Below, piece after piece: positions 22,001 through 34,373 of a stretch of 64,000 nucleotides of DNA. Below the pieces are notes generated by a model. That model was given only the letters and a program-made list of their open reading frames with translations, was not told the origin of the DNA and did no database searches. Both the position numbers and the translations under genes were made by a program. Position 1 is the first letter of the stretch; each line of letters begins with the position of its first letter. Source of the DNA: Triglochin maritima (Eukaryota > Streptophyta > Magnoliopsida > Alismatales > Juncaginaceae). The stretch is from NCBI GenBank assembly GCA_963682175.1, contig OY821787.1, forward strand, positions 18,268,501 to 18,332,500, given 5' to 3'.

Positions 22001-22610
22001 TAAGGATCCTATCAATCCTAGTTTCAATGCACGCCTCTCTCTTCGATGAGTTAGTCCATGTGAATTCCCCACCCGTTGACGGTACTTCAAGTAGTTGCAA
22101 ACGATCCAAACATACATTAAAATCATCCATAGCCGTGATGTTGAAACCCGAACCACCCCTCTTTTCACCCCGCCCTCGTATGCAATTGAAGTCACCACAC
22201 ACAAGCCAAGGTGTGGTATCCAATGGTGCCGCTCCTTCCAAGTCGTCCCATAACCTTCGGCGTTCCATGTATCCATTTTCCCCATACACCGCCGTAATAA
22301 CAATGTGTTTCCCATTTCTTAATTCCCTTCCTTCAAGTTGTAGTAATTGTGATGTCTCCCATGTAACATGGAGATCCACTTTGCATTCATCCCACATCAC
22401 AAGCACTCTTCCGGAGTCCACAATCATATTATTCGCCGCCCACTTGTTATTCCCCCATATTGCCCTTCGAAATCGATCCAACCTTTTCGTTTTGACTTTG
22501 TGTTCCACGATGCACACTACATCCGCCTTTGCTTCCTTTATTTTACCCCTTATCATAAGTGCACGACCGGGGAGATTTGCGCCGCGCACATTCCAAACAA
22601 GGACATTCAT
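19018..22610 (-). pseudogene. LINE ORF2: endonuclease, reverse transcriptase and zf-RVT, two lesions
   Basis: ORF2 starts at the ATG at 22610. Its first segment (22610-21315) is an APE-type endonuclease with Asn7 (WNVRG), Glu36 (VEHK), Asp140 and Asn142 (GDFN) and Asp226-His227 (SDHSPL), which together nick the target. A one-base deletion near 21447 moves the frame to 21393-21052, which holds NVDKATGPDGFNAKFF and SITLIPKK of the RT. A nonsense TGA at 21052-21054, where the sister LINE has Cys (RPISLCNM), interrupts it. The last segment (21048-19018) has KLDLRKAYDSV, the catalytic box WFADDVMVF (Asp167-Asp168 of that segment), MAGRVELVRSV and a zf-RVT domain (VWHKHHVPKH, CVLCEDGEED, HLFWKC). 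No RNase H domain is evident after zf-RVT. Confidence 0.92.
22607..22610 (-). promoter_or_regulatory. ORF1/ORF2 stop-start overlap ATGA
   Basis: The ORF1 stop TGA and the ORF2 start ATG share the four bases ATGA. The same arrangement occurs in the second LINE at 61117-61120. It would suit ORF2 translation by reinitiation after ORF1. Confidence 0.75.
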
Positions 22611-22950
22611 GGTTTTGGAGTAGGGGATCGTCGAGATCCCTTCCCACCTCGATTTACTCGTTGTTGCCCCAACGCCTTCTCACGAACGGCTTTAAACGCC
22701 TCCGGTTGTGGGGAGATAGATGACAAGTCCACCGATGGTGGTGGTGATAACACCTTAATTCCCGGCCTCTTCTCCCCGATTTGTTGCTCAACATCCTTGT
22801 CTCCCTCGGGCTGACCCACGTCAACTAAACCCATAAGAGCTTCGAACCGACCACTTGTACCCCCTCCCAACGCACCACTTCGAGTGAGCACCACACTAGA
22901 GCCTCCCTTCTCCATATTTCAAACCCCATGCTTTGGAGAAATCCACCCCT

Positions 22951-23354
22951 CATCTTGTGTTTCCTCTTCACGTGTAGAGAATAGCACCCCTCATGTGCAT
23001 GCATATCAATTCCATTCCCTCCACTTACTCCCTTGCCACTTGTCGCATTTTGGTTTGACCTCCCATCATTTGCTTTCCCCTTTCCATGTGTCACATTTTT
23101 ATTTGCTTCATGGCTGCCCAAAGGAGGAGGAATAAGAGCAATTTCGAAATCCCCATCTTGTGTTTCCTCTTCACGTGTAGAGAATAGCACCCCCTCATGT
23201 GCATGCATATCAATTCCATTCCCTCCACTTTCTCCCTTGCCACTTGTCTCATTTTGGTTTGGCCTCCCATCATTTGCTTTCCCCTTTCCATGTGTCTCAT
23301 TTTTATTTGCTGGCTGCCCAAAGGAGGAGGAATGAGACCAATTTCGAAATCCCC
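22951..23354 (-). repeat. 204-bp tandem duplication inside ORF1
   Basis: The segment beginning ATCTTGTGTTTCCTCTTC at 22951 starts again at 23155. The two copies (22951-23154 and 23155-23354) are very similar and differ by a few substitutions, a one-base difference in the CACCCC run and a 4-base difference at TTTGC(TTCA)TGGCTGCCC. A 204-bp repeat keeps frame (68 codons). The later small indels are what destroy it. Confidence 0.85.
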
Positions 23355-24705
23355 ACCCATGATTGGCTCAAACAAAGCAGCTTTTTCTTTTCCTATGACA
23401 CCTTTTCCTTTTTGTCCTCTTGCTTTTTGTCCCCCTCCACTAACTTTTTGTCCCTCATGGTTTAGCCCATGTGCACCAAACTCCATGGCCACCTCACCCC
23501 CAAGGACACCACCTCCGACCAGCCCACTTCCGACCAGCCCCTCCTCGCCGGTAACCAATTCCGGCAGCTCCAATTCCTCTCTCTCAACGCCCAAACCAAT
23601 CACCTCGGCTTCACCCTCCTTCTCCTCTCTTTCTCTTATTCCTCTTCCTCCTTTTCCAACGACAACCCATTCTTTATTCTTCTTCTTCCTGGTCGGCTTC
23701 CCTTTCACCTCCTCTCGGACTTTGTTTGGGCACTTGACCGGAGTATGGCCGAATTCCTTGCAATCAACACAATATCCCAATCTCCACTCATACTCCACCA
23801 CAATGTCCTCCTCCTCTCCATCCTCTACTTGAACTCGAATTTTTGATGGGTAATCAAATGTGCATGGTACCTCCACACACAAACGTGCATAAGCCAATCT
23901 CCTCCCCACCGCCGTGTTCTCATCCATGTAGAGTGGCCTTCCGATAACACTAGCTATGGTGCTCAAATTTTTTGGTGACCAAAACCTCAAATCTAACTCC
24001 GGCAAGCGAATCCAAATGGGCACCGTGGACATCTTCTCCCTCTTCATCATGGTGGTGGGCGTCCATTTTTGCACAACTAGAGGTGTGCCCCTCACAAACC
24101 AAGGACCATTCTCAAGAACATACTCCAAGTCCTTGTAAATCGTGAACCTAAATAAAAGGAACTCCTCTTGCCGTCGGATCACTTCCAAACCTCCGGTGAG
24201 CTTCCACACCCTTTGCAAGTACTTCTCTAACGTGGGAAGATGTGGTTTGAAATCAACAAAGTAACAAAGCAATACCTTGTCCCATTTCTTCAATGCCTCC
24301 ACCACCTCTTCTTTCGAGCACCTTGCCATGCGCACCCCATCCTTCACTTCCGGCTCCACAAACTCAAGGGCCGTGGATGCCCTTCGACAAGTGGAGAACA
24401 AATCCGTCCATTTCTTTGGAGTAGAACCCTCTTCTTTCCCAATGTGGCTCGGCCTCCCCTCCTCCAACACGTCTTGCTGCTCCAAATGAGCATTTTGGAG
24501 GTCCAAATGCTTGCCACAACCACCATCTTGCATCAAATCTTGAGAAGAGCGACTAAATCGCTCCATCTGAGTGGAAAATATGAAGATTTAAGTGGAAAAC
24601 GTGAAAAAAGACCTAAGAAACCCATAGAAACCCCCATGCATTCCTAGAGTTTCTCTCTCCTACTTTTTCCTCTTTCCCTTCTCTCTTCTCCTCTCTCTTC
24701 TTCTT

Positions 24706-24718
24706 CTTCTATCCCTCC
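24706..24718 (+). repeat. Target-site duplication of the LINE, 5' side
   Basis: CTTCTATCCCTCC, identical to 18821-18833. Array sequence resumes directly after it (TGTCTCTCCTC), in register with uninterrupted units. Confidence 0.85.
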
Positions 24719-27700
24719 TGTCTCTCCTCTTTCTTATTCTCTCCTCTCTCCCTATCCATATCCCGTTTCTCTCTTCTCTGTCTCTATCATTCTCTCTGTC
24801 TCTCCCTTTCCTTGTCTTCTCTACCTCCCTCTCCTCTCCTTCTCTCCTCTTCTCCCTCTTCCCTCGTCTCTCCTCTCTCATTGTCATTATCCTCCCCCCT
24901 TCTAATTTTCTCTCTCCTTCTCTGTCTTTCTCTCTCTTCTCTCCCTCCCTCTTCTTTATCTCTCTCTACTCTCCCCTTCTTCTCTCCTTTCTCTCGCTTC
25001 TCCTTTTTTCCCTCTCAATATCTCTCTCCGTCTCTTCCTTCTATCTGTATCTATGACACTACCTCTCTACCCCTCTCTCTTCTCTCCTTTACCTCTCTCC
25101 TTCTCTCCCACTCTTCCCTCTTCTCCTTCTCTCTTCTCCCTCTCCTCATCTCTACCTCCCTCGTATTCCCTCTCATTCTCCTCTCCCTTCCTTCTTATCC
25201 CTCTCTCCTCATCCTTCTTCCTTCTTCTTCTATCTCTCCCTCTTCCTATCCTTCTCTATCCTCCTCTTTCCCTTCTCCTCCTCTCTCTCGGTCTCTCCCC
25301 CTCTCTCCTTCTGTCCCACTCCTTCTCCCCTTATCTCTTCTCCCTCTCCCCTCTAGTTCCCCTCTCTCCTTCTCTCTCTTCCTCTTCTTTCCTCCTTCCC
25401 TCTCTTCTCTACCTCTCTCGTTCCCTCTCTCCCGCCTCTTCTCCTTCATTCCCTATCTCCCTCTTATCCTCTTCTCCACTCCCTCCTTCGCTCGCTCTCT
25501 CTCTTCCTTCTTCTTTGTCCTCTCTCCTTGTTCCTCTACTTCTCCCGCTTCTCCTTTTCTCTCCTTTTCCCTTCTTTATCCCCTCTTCCTTCTCCTCCTC
25601 TCTCCTCTACTCTATTCTCCTCCCATCTCCCTCTTCCTCCTCTCTATACTCTTCTTATCCTCTTTTCTCCACTCTCATCTCTGCCTTGTCTACCATCTCC
25701 CATTCTCGCTCTCCGTCTCTCTTCTCTCTCCCTCCCCTCTCTCTTTTCTTCTCCCTCTCCTCTCTTCTCTACCTCTCCCCTCCTCGTCCCTCTTCTCCTT
25801 CTCTTCGTCTACTTCTTCTCCCCCTCTCCTTCTTCTCTCCGCCCTCTCCCTCTTGCCCCTCTCTCTTTCCCTCTCTCTCCTCATCTCGCATTCTCTCTCG
25901 TTCTCCCTCTTATCCACTTTCTCTTCTCCTTCTCACTCGTTCCCTCTCCTCTTATCCTCTCTCCTTCTCTCTTCTTCTACTCTCTCCCTTTCCTTCTCTC
26001 GCTCGCTTCTCCTTTTCCCCTCTCCTCTCTCCCTTCTCTCTCTACTCTCCCTTCTCTACCTCCTCTCTCCTTCTCTATCTCTCTACCCTTCTCTATCTCC
26101 TCTTCTCTCGTTTCCTCTCTCCTTCCCTATTCTCCTTCTCTCTTCCCTCTTTTCCTTTCTCTCTCCTCTTACCTCTTCTCCTTCTATGTCTCCCTCTTAC
26201 CCTCTCCTTCTCTCGTTATCCTTACATGGAGAGAAGGAAGGAAGAGAGGAGCGAGAGGGGGAGAAGGAGAAGAACAGAGAGGATAACGAGAAGGGAAGAT
26301 GAGAAGGATGGGGATCACCTTCTCTCTCTATCTCCTCCTTCCCTTCATTGCTCCTCTTCTCGTTCTCTCTCTCCCTTCTCCCTCTTCTCCTCTCTCCTAT
26401 CCTCTTCTCTTCCCTCATCTTTGTTTTATCACTCACCTCCTTTTCACTCCTCCTCTCCCCTTCTCTTTCCCCTTATCGCTCTCCTCCTCTCTCGTTTCGT
26501 CTCTCCTCCTCTATCTCTATCTCGCTCCTCTCTCCCATTCTCTATCTCTACCCTCCCTTCTCTATCTCGTTCCCTTCCCTAGTCCCTCTTCTCCACCTTT
26601 CCTTCTCTATCCTCTTCTTCATTCTCTCGCTCTCCCGTTCAATCTCTCCTCCTCTCTCCTTCTTCTTCTTCTTCTTTTTCTTCTCTCTCCCCCCTCTTCT
26701 CCCTCTCTTCCTCTCCTCCGCTCTCTCTACTTCCCCTCTCTCTCCTCTAATGCTCTGTCTCCTCCCGTCCCCTCCCTCTTCTCCTTCTCCCTCTCTCTCC
26801 TTCTCCTCTTATCCCTCCGTCTCCTCTCATTCCCTCTCTAGTGTCCTTTTTTTCTCTCACCGTCCCTTCTTTATCATGTCATCTCCCTCTCGTTAACCTC
26901 CCTCTCTCCTATCTCCTTCTCGTTCTCCCTCTTCTCATCTCTCTCTCCTCTTATCTTTCGTCTCCTCTTTCCCCATCTCTATCTCCCTCTTATCCGTCTC
27001 CTTCTTATACCTCTCCCCCACTCACTCCTTCTACTCCTCTCGCTCTCTCTCCCTTCTCCTCCCTCCTCTCTTCCCTTGTATCCCTCCTCTCTCTCCTCTT
27101 CCTTATTCTCTCCTCTCTCCCTATCCATATCCCGCTTCTCTCTTCTCTGTCTCTATCCTTCTCTCTGTCTCTCCCTTCTCCTTGTCTTCTCTACCTCCCT
27201 CTGCTCTCCTTCTCTCCTCTTCTCCCTCTTCCCTCCTCTCTCCTCTCTCATTGTCATTATCCTTCCCCCTTCTAATTTTCTCTCTCCTTCTCTGTCTTTC
27301 TCTCTCTTCTCTCCCTCCCTTTTTCTTTATCTCTCTCTACCCTCTCTTTCTTCTTCTCTCCTTTCTCTCGCTTCTCCTTTTCTCCCTCTCAATCTCTCTC
27401 CGTCTGTTCCTTCTATCTGTATCTATCACACTACCTCTCTACCCCTCTCTTCTCTCCTTTACCTCTCTCCTTCTCTCCCACTCTTCGCTCTTCTCCTTCT
27501 CTCTTCTCCCTCTCCTCACCTCTACCTCCCTCGCATTCCCTCTCTTCTCTACCTCCTCGTCCCTCTTCTCCTTCTCTTCGACTACTTCTTCTCCCCCTCC
27601 CTTCTTCTCTCCGCCCTCTCCCTCTTGCCCCTCTCTCTTTCCCTCTCTCTCCTCATCTCGCATTCTCTCTCGTTCTCCCTCTTATCCACTTTCTCTTCTC

Positions 27701-30700
27701 CTTCTCACTCGTTCCCTCTCCTCTTATCCTCTCTCCTTCTCTCGCTCGATTCTCCTTTTCCCCTCTCCTCTCTCCCTTCTCTCTCTACTCTCCCTTCTCT
27801 ACTACCTCCTCTCTCCTTCTCTATCTCTCTACCCTTCTCTATCTCCTCTTCTCTCGTTTCGTCTCTCCTTCCCTATTCTCCTTCTCTCTTCCCTCTTTTC
27901 CTTTCTCTCTCCTCTTCCCTCTTCTCCTTCTATATCTCCCTCTTACCCTCTCCTTCTCTCGTTATCCTTACATGGAGAGAAGGAAGGAAGAGAGGAGCGA
28001 GAGGGGGAGAAGGAGAAGAAGAGAGAGGATAACGAGAAGGGAAGGAGAGGAGCGGAGGGAAGATGAGAAGGATGGGGAACACCTTCTCTCTCTATCTCCT
28101 CCTTCCCTTCATTGCTCCTCTTCTCGTTCTCTCTCTCCCTTCTCCTCTCCCCTTCTCCCTCTTCTCCTCTCTCCTATCCTCTCTTCCTTCTCCTCCTCTC
28201 TCCTCTACTCTATTCTCCTCCCATCTCCCTCTTCCTCCTCTCTATACTCTTCTTATCCTCTTTTCTCCACTCTCATCTCTGCCTTCTCTACCATCTCTCA
28301 TTCTCGCTCTCCGTCTCTCTTCTCTCTCCCTCCCCTCTCTCTTTTCTTCTCCCTCTCCTCTCTTCTCTACCTCTCCCCTCCTCGTCCCTCTTCTCCTTCT
28401 CTTCGTCTACTTCTTCTCCCCCTCTCCTTCTTCTCTCCGCCCTCTCCCTCTTGCCCCTCTCTCTTTCCCTCTCTCTCCTCATCTCGCATTCTCTCTCGTT
28501 CTCCCTCTTATCCACTTTCTCTTCTCCTTCTCACTCGTTCCCTCCCCTCTTATCCTCTCTCCTTCTCTCTTCTTCTACTCTCTCCCTCTCCTTCTCTCGC
28601 TCGCTTCTCCTTTTCCCCTCTCCTCCCTCCCTTCTCTCTCTACTCTCCCTTCTCTACCTCCTCTCTCCTTCTCTATCTCTCTACCCTTCTCTATCTCCTC
28701 TTCTCTCGTTTCCTCTCTCCTTCCCTATTCTCCTTCTCTCTTCCCTCTTTTCCTTTCTCTCTCCTCTTCCCTCTTCTCCTTCTATATCTCCCTCTTACCC
28801 TCTCCTTCTCTCGTGATCCTTACATGGAGAGAAGGAAGGAAGAGAGGAGCGAGAGGGGGAGAAGGAGAAGAAGAGAGAGGATAACGAGAAGGGAAGGAGA
28901 GGAGCGGAGGGAAGATGAGAAGGATGGGGAACACCTTCACTCTCTATCTCCTCCTTCCCTTCATTGCTCCTCTTCTCGTTCTCTCTCTCCCTTCTCCTCT
29001 CCCCTTCTCCCTCTTCTCCTCTCTCCTATCCTCTTCTCTTCCCTCATCTTTGTTTTATCACTCACCCCCTTTTCTCACCTCCTCTCCCCTTCTCTTTCTC
29101 CTTATCGCTCTCCTCCTCTCTCGTTTCGTCTCTCCTCCTCTATCTCTCTCTCGCTCCTTCTCTCTCCCATTCTCTATCTCTACCCTCCCTTCTCTATCTC
29201 GTTCCCTTCCCTAGTCCCTCTTCTCCACCTTTCCTTCTCTATCCCCTTCTTCATTCTCTCGCTCTCCCGTTCAATCTCTCCTCCTCTCTCCTTCTTCTTC
29301 TTCTTTTTCTTCTCTCTCCCCCCTCTTCTCCCTCTCTTCCTCTCCTCCGCTCTCTCTACTTCTCCTCTCTCTCCTCTTGTCCTCCGTCTCCTCCCGTACC
29401 CTCCCTCTTCTCCTTCTCCCTCTCTCTCCTTCTCCTCTTATCCCTCCGTCTCCTCTCATTCCCTCTCTAGTGTCCTTTTTTCTCTCACCATCCCTTCTTT
29501 ATCTTGTCATCTCCCTCTCGTTCACCTCCCTCTATCCTCTCTCCTTCTCCCTCTTCTCATCTCTCTCTCCTCTTATCTTTCCTCTCCTCTTTCCCCATCT
29601 CTATCTCCCTCTTATCCGTCTCCTTCTTATACCTCTCCCCCACTCACTCCTTCTACTCCTCTCGATCTCTCTCCCATCTCCTCCCTCCTCTCTCTTCCCT
29701 TCTATCCCTCCTCTCTCTCCTCTTCCTTATTCTCTCCTCTCTCCCTATCCATATCCCGCTTCTCTCTTGTCTGTCTCTATCCTTATCTCTGTCTCTCCCT
29801 TCTCCTTGTCTTCTCTACCTCCCTCTCCTCTCCTTCTCTCCTCTTCTCCCTCTTCCCTCCTCTCTCCTCTCTCATTGTCATTATCGTTCCCCCTTCTAAT
29901 TTTCTCTCTCCTTCTCTGTCTTTCTCTCTCTTCTCTCCCTCCCTCTCTCTTTATCTCTCTCTACTCTCTCCTTCTTCTTTCCCTCGCTTCTCCTTTTCTC
30001 CCTCTCAATCTCTCTCCTCTCCCTTCTCTCTCTCCGTCTCTTCCTTCTATCTATATCTATCACACTACCTCTCTACCCCTCTCTCTTCTCTCCTTTACCT
30101 CTCTCCCTCTCTCCCACTCTTCCCTCTTCTCCCTCTCCTCATCTCTACCTCCCTCGTATTCCCTCTCCTTCTCCTCTCCCTTCCTTCTTATCCCTCTCTC
30201 CCTATCCTTCTTTCTTCTTCTTCCCTCTCCCCCTCTTCCTATCCTTCTCTATCCTCCTCTTTCCCTTCTCCTCCTATCTCTCGGTCTCTCTCCTTCTATC
30301 CCACTCCTTCTCCCCTTATCTCTTCTCCCTCTCCCCTCTACTTCCCCTCTCTCCCTTCTCTCTCTTCCTCTTCTCTCCTCCTTCCCTCTCTTCTCTACCT
30401 CTCTCGTTCCCTCTCTCCCGCCTCTTCCCTCTTCTCCTTCATTCCCTATCTCCCTCTTATCCTCCTCTCCACTCCCTCCTTCTCTCGCTCTCTCTCTTCC
30501 TTCTTCTTTGTCCTCTCTCCTTGTTCCTCTACTTCTCCCGCTTCTCCTTCTCTCCTTTTCCCTTCTTTATCCTCTCTTCCTTCTCCTCCTCTCTCCTCTA
30601 CTCTATTCTCCTCCCATCTCCCTCTTCCTCCTCTCTATACTCTTCTTATCCTCTTTTCTCCACTCTCATCTCTGCCTTCTCTACCATCTCTCATTCTCGC

Positions 30701-33700
30701 TCTCCGTCTCTCTTCTCTCTCCCTCCCCTCTCTCTTTTCTTCTCCCTCTCCTCTCTTCTCTACCTCTCCCCTCCTCGTCCCTCTTCTCCTTCTCTTCGTC
30801 TACTTCTTCTCCCCCTCTCCTTCTTCTCTCCGCCCTCTCCCTCTTGCCCCTCTCTCTTTCCCTCTCTCTCCTCATCTCGCATTCTCTCTCGTTCTCCCTC
30901 TTATCCACTTTCTCTTCTCCTTCTCACTCGTTCCCTCTCCTCTTATCCTTTCTCCTTCTCTCTTCTTCTACTCTCTCCCTCTCCTTCTCTCGCTCGCTTC
31001 TCCTTTTCCCCTCTCCTCTCTCCCTTCTCTCTCTACTCTCCCTTCTCTACCTCCTCTCTCCTTCTCTATCTCTCTACCCTTCTCTATCTTCTCTTCTCTC
31101 GTTTCCTCTCTCCTTCCCTATTCTCCTTCTCTCTTCCCTCTTTTCCTTTCTCTCTCCTCTTCCCTCTTCTCCTTCTATATCTCCCTCTTACCCTCTCCTT
31201 CTCTCGTTATCCTTACATGGAGAGAAGGAAGGAAGAGAGGAGCGAGAGGGGGAGAAGGAGAAGAAGAGAGAGGATAACGAGAAGGGAAGGAGAGGAGCGG
31301 AGGGAAGATGAGAAGGATGGGGAACACCTTCTCTCTCTATCTCCTCCTTCCCTTCATTGCTCCTCTTCTCGTTCTCTCTCTCCCTTCTCCTCTCCCCTTC
31401 TCCCTCTTCTCCTCTCTCCTATCCTCTTCTCTTCCCTCATCTTTGTTTTATCACTCACCCCCTTTTCTCTCCTCCTCTCCCCTTCTCTTTCTCCTTATCG
31501 CTCTCCTCCTCTCTCGTTTCGTCTCTCCTCCTCTATCTCTCTCTCTCGCTCCTTCTCTCTCCCATTCTCTATCTCTACCCTCCCTTCTCTATCTCGTTCC
31601 CTTCCCTAGTCCCTCTTCTCCACCTTTCCTTCTCTATCCCCTTCTTCATTCTCTCGCTCTCCCGTTCAATCTCTCCTCCTCTCTCCTTCTTCTTCTTCTT
31701 CTTCTTCTTCTTCTTTTTCTTCTCTCTCCCCCCTCTTCTCCCTCTCTTCCTCTCCTCCGCTCTCTCTACTTCTCCTCTCTCTCCTCTTGTCCTCCGTCTC
31801 CTCCCGTCCCCTCCCTCTTCTCCTTCCCCCTCTCTCTCCTTATCCTCTTATCCCTCCGTCTCCTCTCATTCCCTCTCTAGTGTCCTTTTTTCTCCCACCG
31901 TCCCTTCTTTATCTTGTCATCTCCCTCTCGTTGACATCCCTCTATCCTCTCTCCTTCTCCCTCTTCTCATCTCTCTCTCCTCTTATCTTTCCTCTCCTCT
32001 TTCCCCATCTCTATCTCCCTCTTATCCGTCTCCTTCTTATACCTCTCCCCCACTCACTCCTTCTACTCCTCTCGCACTCTCTCCCATCTCCTCCCTCCTC
32101 TCTCTTCCCTTCTATCCCTCCTCTCTCTCCTCTTCCTTATTCTCTCCTCTCTCCCTATCCATATCCCGCTTCTCTCTTCTCTGTCTCTATCCTTCTCTCT
32201 GTCTCTCCCTTCTCCTTGTCTTCTCTACCTCCCTCTCCTCTCCTTCTCTCCTCTTCTCCCTCTTCCCTCCTCTCTCCTCTCTCATTGTCATTATCGTTCC
32301 CCCTTCTAATTTTCTCTCTCCTTCTCTGTCTTTCTCTCTCTTCTCTCCCTCCCTCTCTCTTTATCTCTCTCTACTCTCTCCTTCTTCTTTCCCTCGATTC
32401 TCCTTTTCTCCCTCTCAATCTCTCTCCTCTCCCTTCTCTCTCTCCGTCTCTTCCTTCTATCTGTATCTATCACACTACCTCTCTACCCCTCTCTCTTCTC
32501 TCCTTTATCTCTCTCCTTCTCTCCCACTCTTCCCTCTTCTCCCTCTCCTCATATCTACCTCCCTCGTATTCCCTCTCCTTCTCCTCTCCCTTCCTTCTTA
32601 TCCCTCTCTCCCTATCCTTCTTTCTTCTTCTTCCCTCTCCCCCTCTTCCTATCCTTCTCTATCCTCCTCTTTCCCTTCTCCTCCTCTCTCTCGGTCTCTC
32701 TCCTTCTATCCCACTCCTTCTCCCCTTATCTCTTCTCCCTCTCCCTCTCTCCTTCTCTCTCTTCCTCTTCTCTCCTCCTTCCCTCTCTTCTCTACCTCTC
32801 TCGTTCCCTCTCTCTCGCCTCTTCCCACTTCTCCTTCATTCCCTATCTCCCTCTTATCCTCCTCTCCACTCCCTCCTTCTCTCGCTCTCTCTCTTCCTTC
32901 TTCTTTGTCCTCTCTCCTTGTTCCTCTACTTCTCCCGCTTCTCCTTTTCTCTTCTTTTCCCTTCTTTATCCTCTCTTCCTTCTCCTCCTCTCTCCTCTAC
33001 TCTATTCTCCTCCCATCTCCCTCTTCCTACTCTCTATACTCCTCTTATCCTCTTTTCTCCACTCTCATCTCTGCCTTCTCTACCATCTCTCTTTCTCGCT
33101 CTCCGTCTCTCTTCTCTCTCCCTCCCCTCTCTCTTTTCTTCTCCCTCTCCTCTCTTCTCTACCTCTCCCCTCCTCGTCCCTCTTCTCCTTCTCTTCGTCT
33201 ACTTCTTCTCCCCTCTCCTTCTTCTCTCCGCCCTCTCCCTCTTGCCCTTCTCTCTTTCCCTCTCCTCTCCTCATCTCGCATTCTCTCTCGTTCTCCCTCT
33301 TATCCACTTTCTCTTCTCCTTCTCACTCGTTCCTCTCCTCTTATCCTCTCTCCTTCTCTCTTCTTCTACTCTCTCCCTCTCCTTCTCTCGCTCGCTTCTC
33401 CTTTTCTCCCCTCTCCTCTCTCCCTTCTCTCTCTACTCTCCCTTCTCTACCTCCTCTCTCCTTCTCTATCTCTCTACCCTTCTCTATCTCCTCTTCTCTC
33501 GTTTCCTCTCTCCTTCCCTATTCTCCTTCTCTCTTCCCTCTTTTCCTTTCTCTCTCCTCTTCCCTCTTCTCCTTCTATATCTCCCTCTTATCCTCTCCTT
33601 CTCTCGTTATCCTAACATGGAGAGAAGGAAGGAAGAGAGGAGCGAGAGGGGAGAAGGAGAAGAAGAGAGAGGATAACGAGAAGGGAAGGAGAGGAGCGGA

Positions 33701-34373
33701 GGGAAGATGAGAAGGATGGGGAACACCTTCTCTCTATCTCCTCCTTCCCTTCATTGCTCCTCTTCTCGTTCTCTCTCTCCCTTCTCCTCTCCCCTTCTCC
33801 CTCTTCTCCTCTCTCCTATCCTCTTCTCTTCCCTCATCTTTGTTTTATCGCTCACCCCCTTTTCTCTCCTCCTCTCCCCTTCTGTTTCTCCTTATCGCTC
33901 TCCTCCTCTCTCGTTTTGTCTCTCCTCCTCTATCTCTCTCTCGCTCCTTCTCTCTCCCATTCTCTATCTCTACCCTCCCTTCTCTATCTCGTTCCCTTCC
34001 CTAGTCCCTCTTCTCCACCTTTCCTTCTCTATCCCCTTCTTCATTCTCTCGCTCTCCGTTCCTTCAATCTCTCCTCCTCTCTCCTTCTTCTTCTTCTTCT
34101 TCTTCTTCTTTTTCTTCTCTCTCCCCCTCTCTTCCTCTCCTCCGCCTCTCTTACTTCTCCTCTCTCTCCTCTTGTCCTCCGTCTCCTCCCGTCCCCTCCC
34201 TCTTCTCCTTCTCCCTCTCTCTCCTTCTCCTCTTATCCCTCCGTCTCCTCTCATTCCGTCTCTAGTGTCCTTTTTTCTCTCACCGTCCCTTCTTTATCTT
34301 GTCATCTCCCTCTCGTTCACCTCCCTCTATCCTCTCTCCTTCTCCCTCTTCTCATCTCTCTCTCCTCTTATCT
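24706..34373 (+). repeat. Polypyrimidine array, middle block
   Basis: This block continues the unit interrupted by the LINE. Islands lie at about 26222-26319, 27969-28083, 28821-28936, 31215-31328 and 33613-33727. Two units are shortened: about 1.75 kb between the first two islands and about 0.85 kb between the next two. The remaining units are about 2.39 kb. Units from about 28.9 kb onward carry CCCTCTATCCTCTCTCC where the left block has CCCTCTCTCCTCTCTCC, and so match the block beyond the gap. A (CTT)n tract varies in length between units (near 26660, 29293, 31688 and 34087). No gene is supported. Confidence 0.9.

Larger units (their letters stand above)
22607..24566 (-). pseudogene. LINE ORF1: RNA-binding protein, frameshifted C-terminus
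   Basis: The ATG is at 24566 and the first frame runs 491 codons to 23091. Residues about 90-245 form a DUF4283-like domain (LPTLEKYLQRVWKL, FLLFRFT, GPWFVRG, PIWIRLPELDLRFWSP), and a CCHC knuckle is formed by Cys266, Cys269, His274 and Cys279. Then a 4-base deletion near 23311 and a 1-base deletion near 22990 break the frame inside a tandemly duplicated stretch. The original frame is recovered at 22915-22607, ending SPTPKP after a SPPPSVDL..ISPQ motif. The stop overlaps the ORF2 start as ATGA (22610-22607). By analogy with other LINEs the product would bind element RNA; its exact role in plants is not well established. Confidence 0.88.
18834..24705 (-). mobile_element. Full-length L1-type LINE, inactive
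   Basis: This 5,872-bp insertion lies between 13-bp target-site duplications. Read on the minus strand it has a 5' leader of about 139 bp, ORF1 (DUF4283-like with CCHC knuckle), ORF2 (APE endonuclease, RT, zf-RVT), a 176-bp 3' UTR and an 8-base poly(A). Subtracting it and one target copy from the distance between flanking islands (17972 to about 26225) leaves about 2,368 bp, a normal array unit. ORF1 has two indels and a local duplication; ORF2 has one frameshift and one nonsense codon. The element is therefore old enough to be dead but still complete. Confidence 0.93.
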
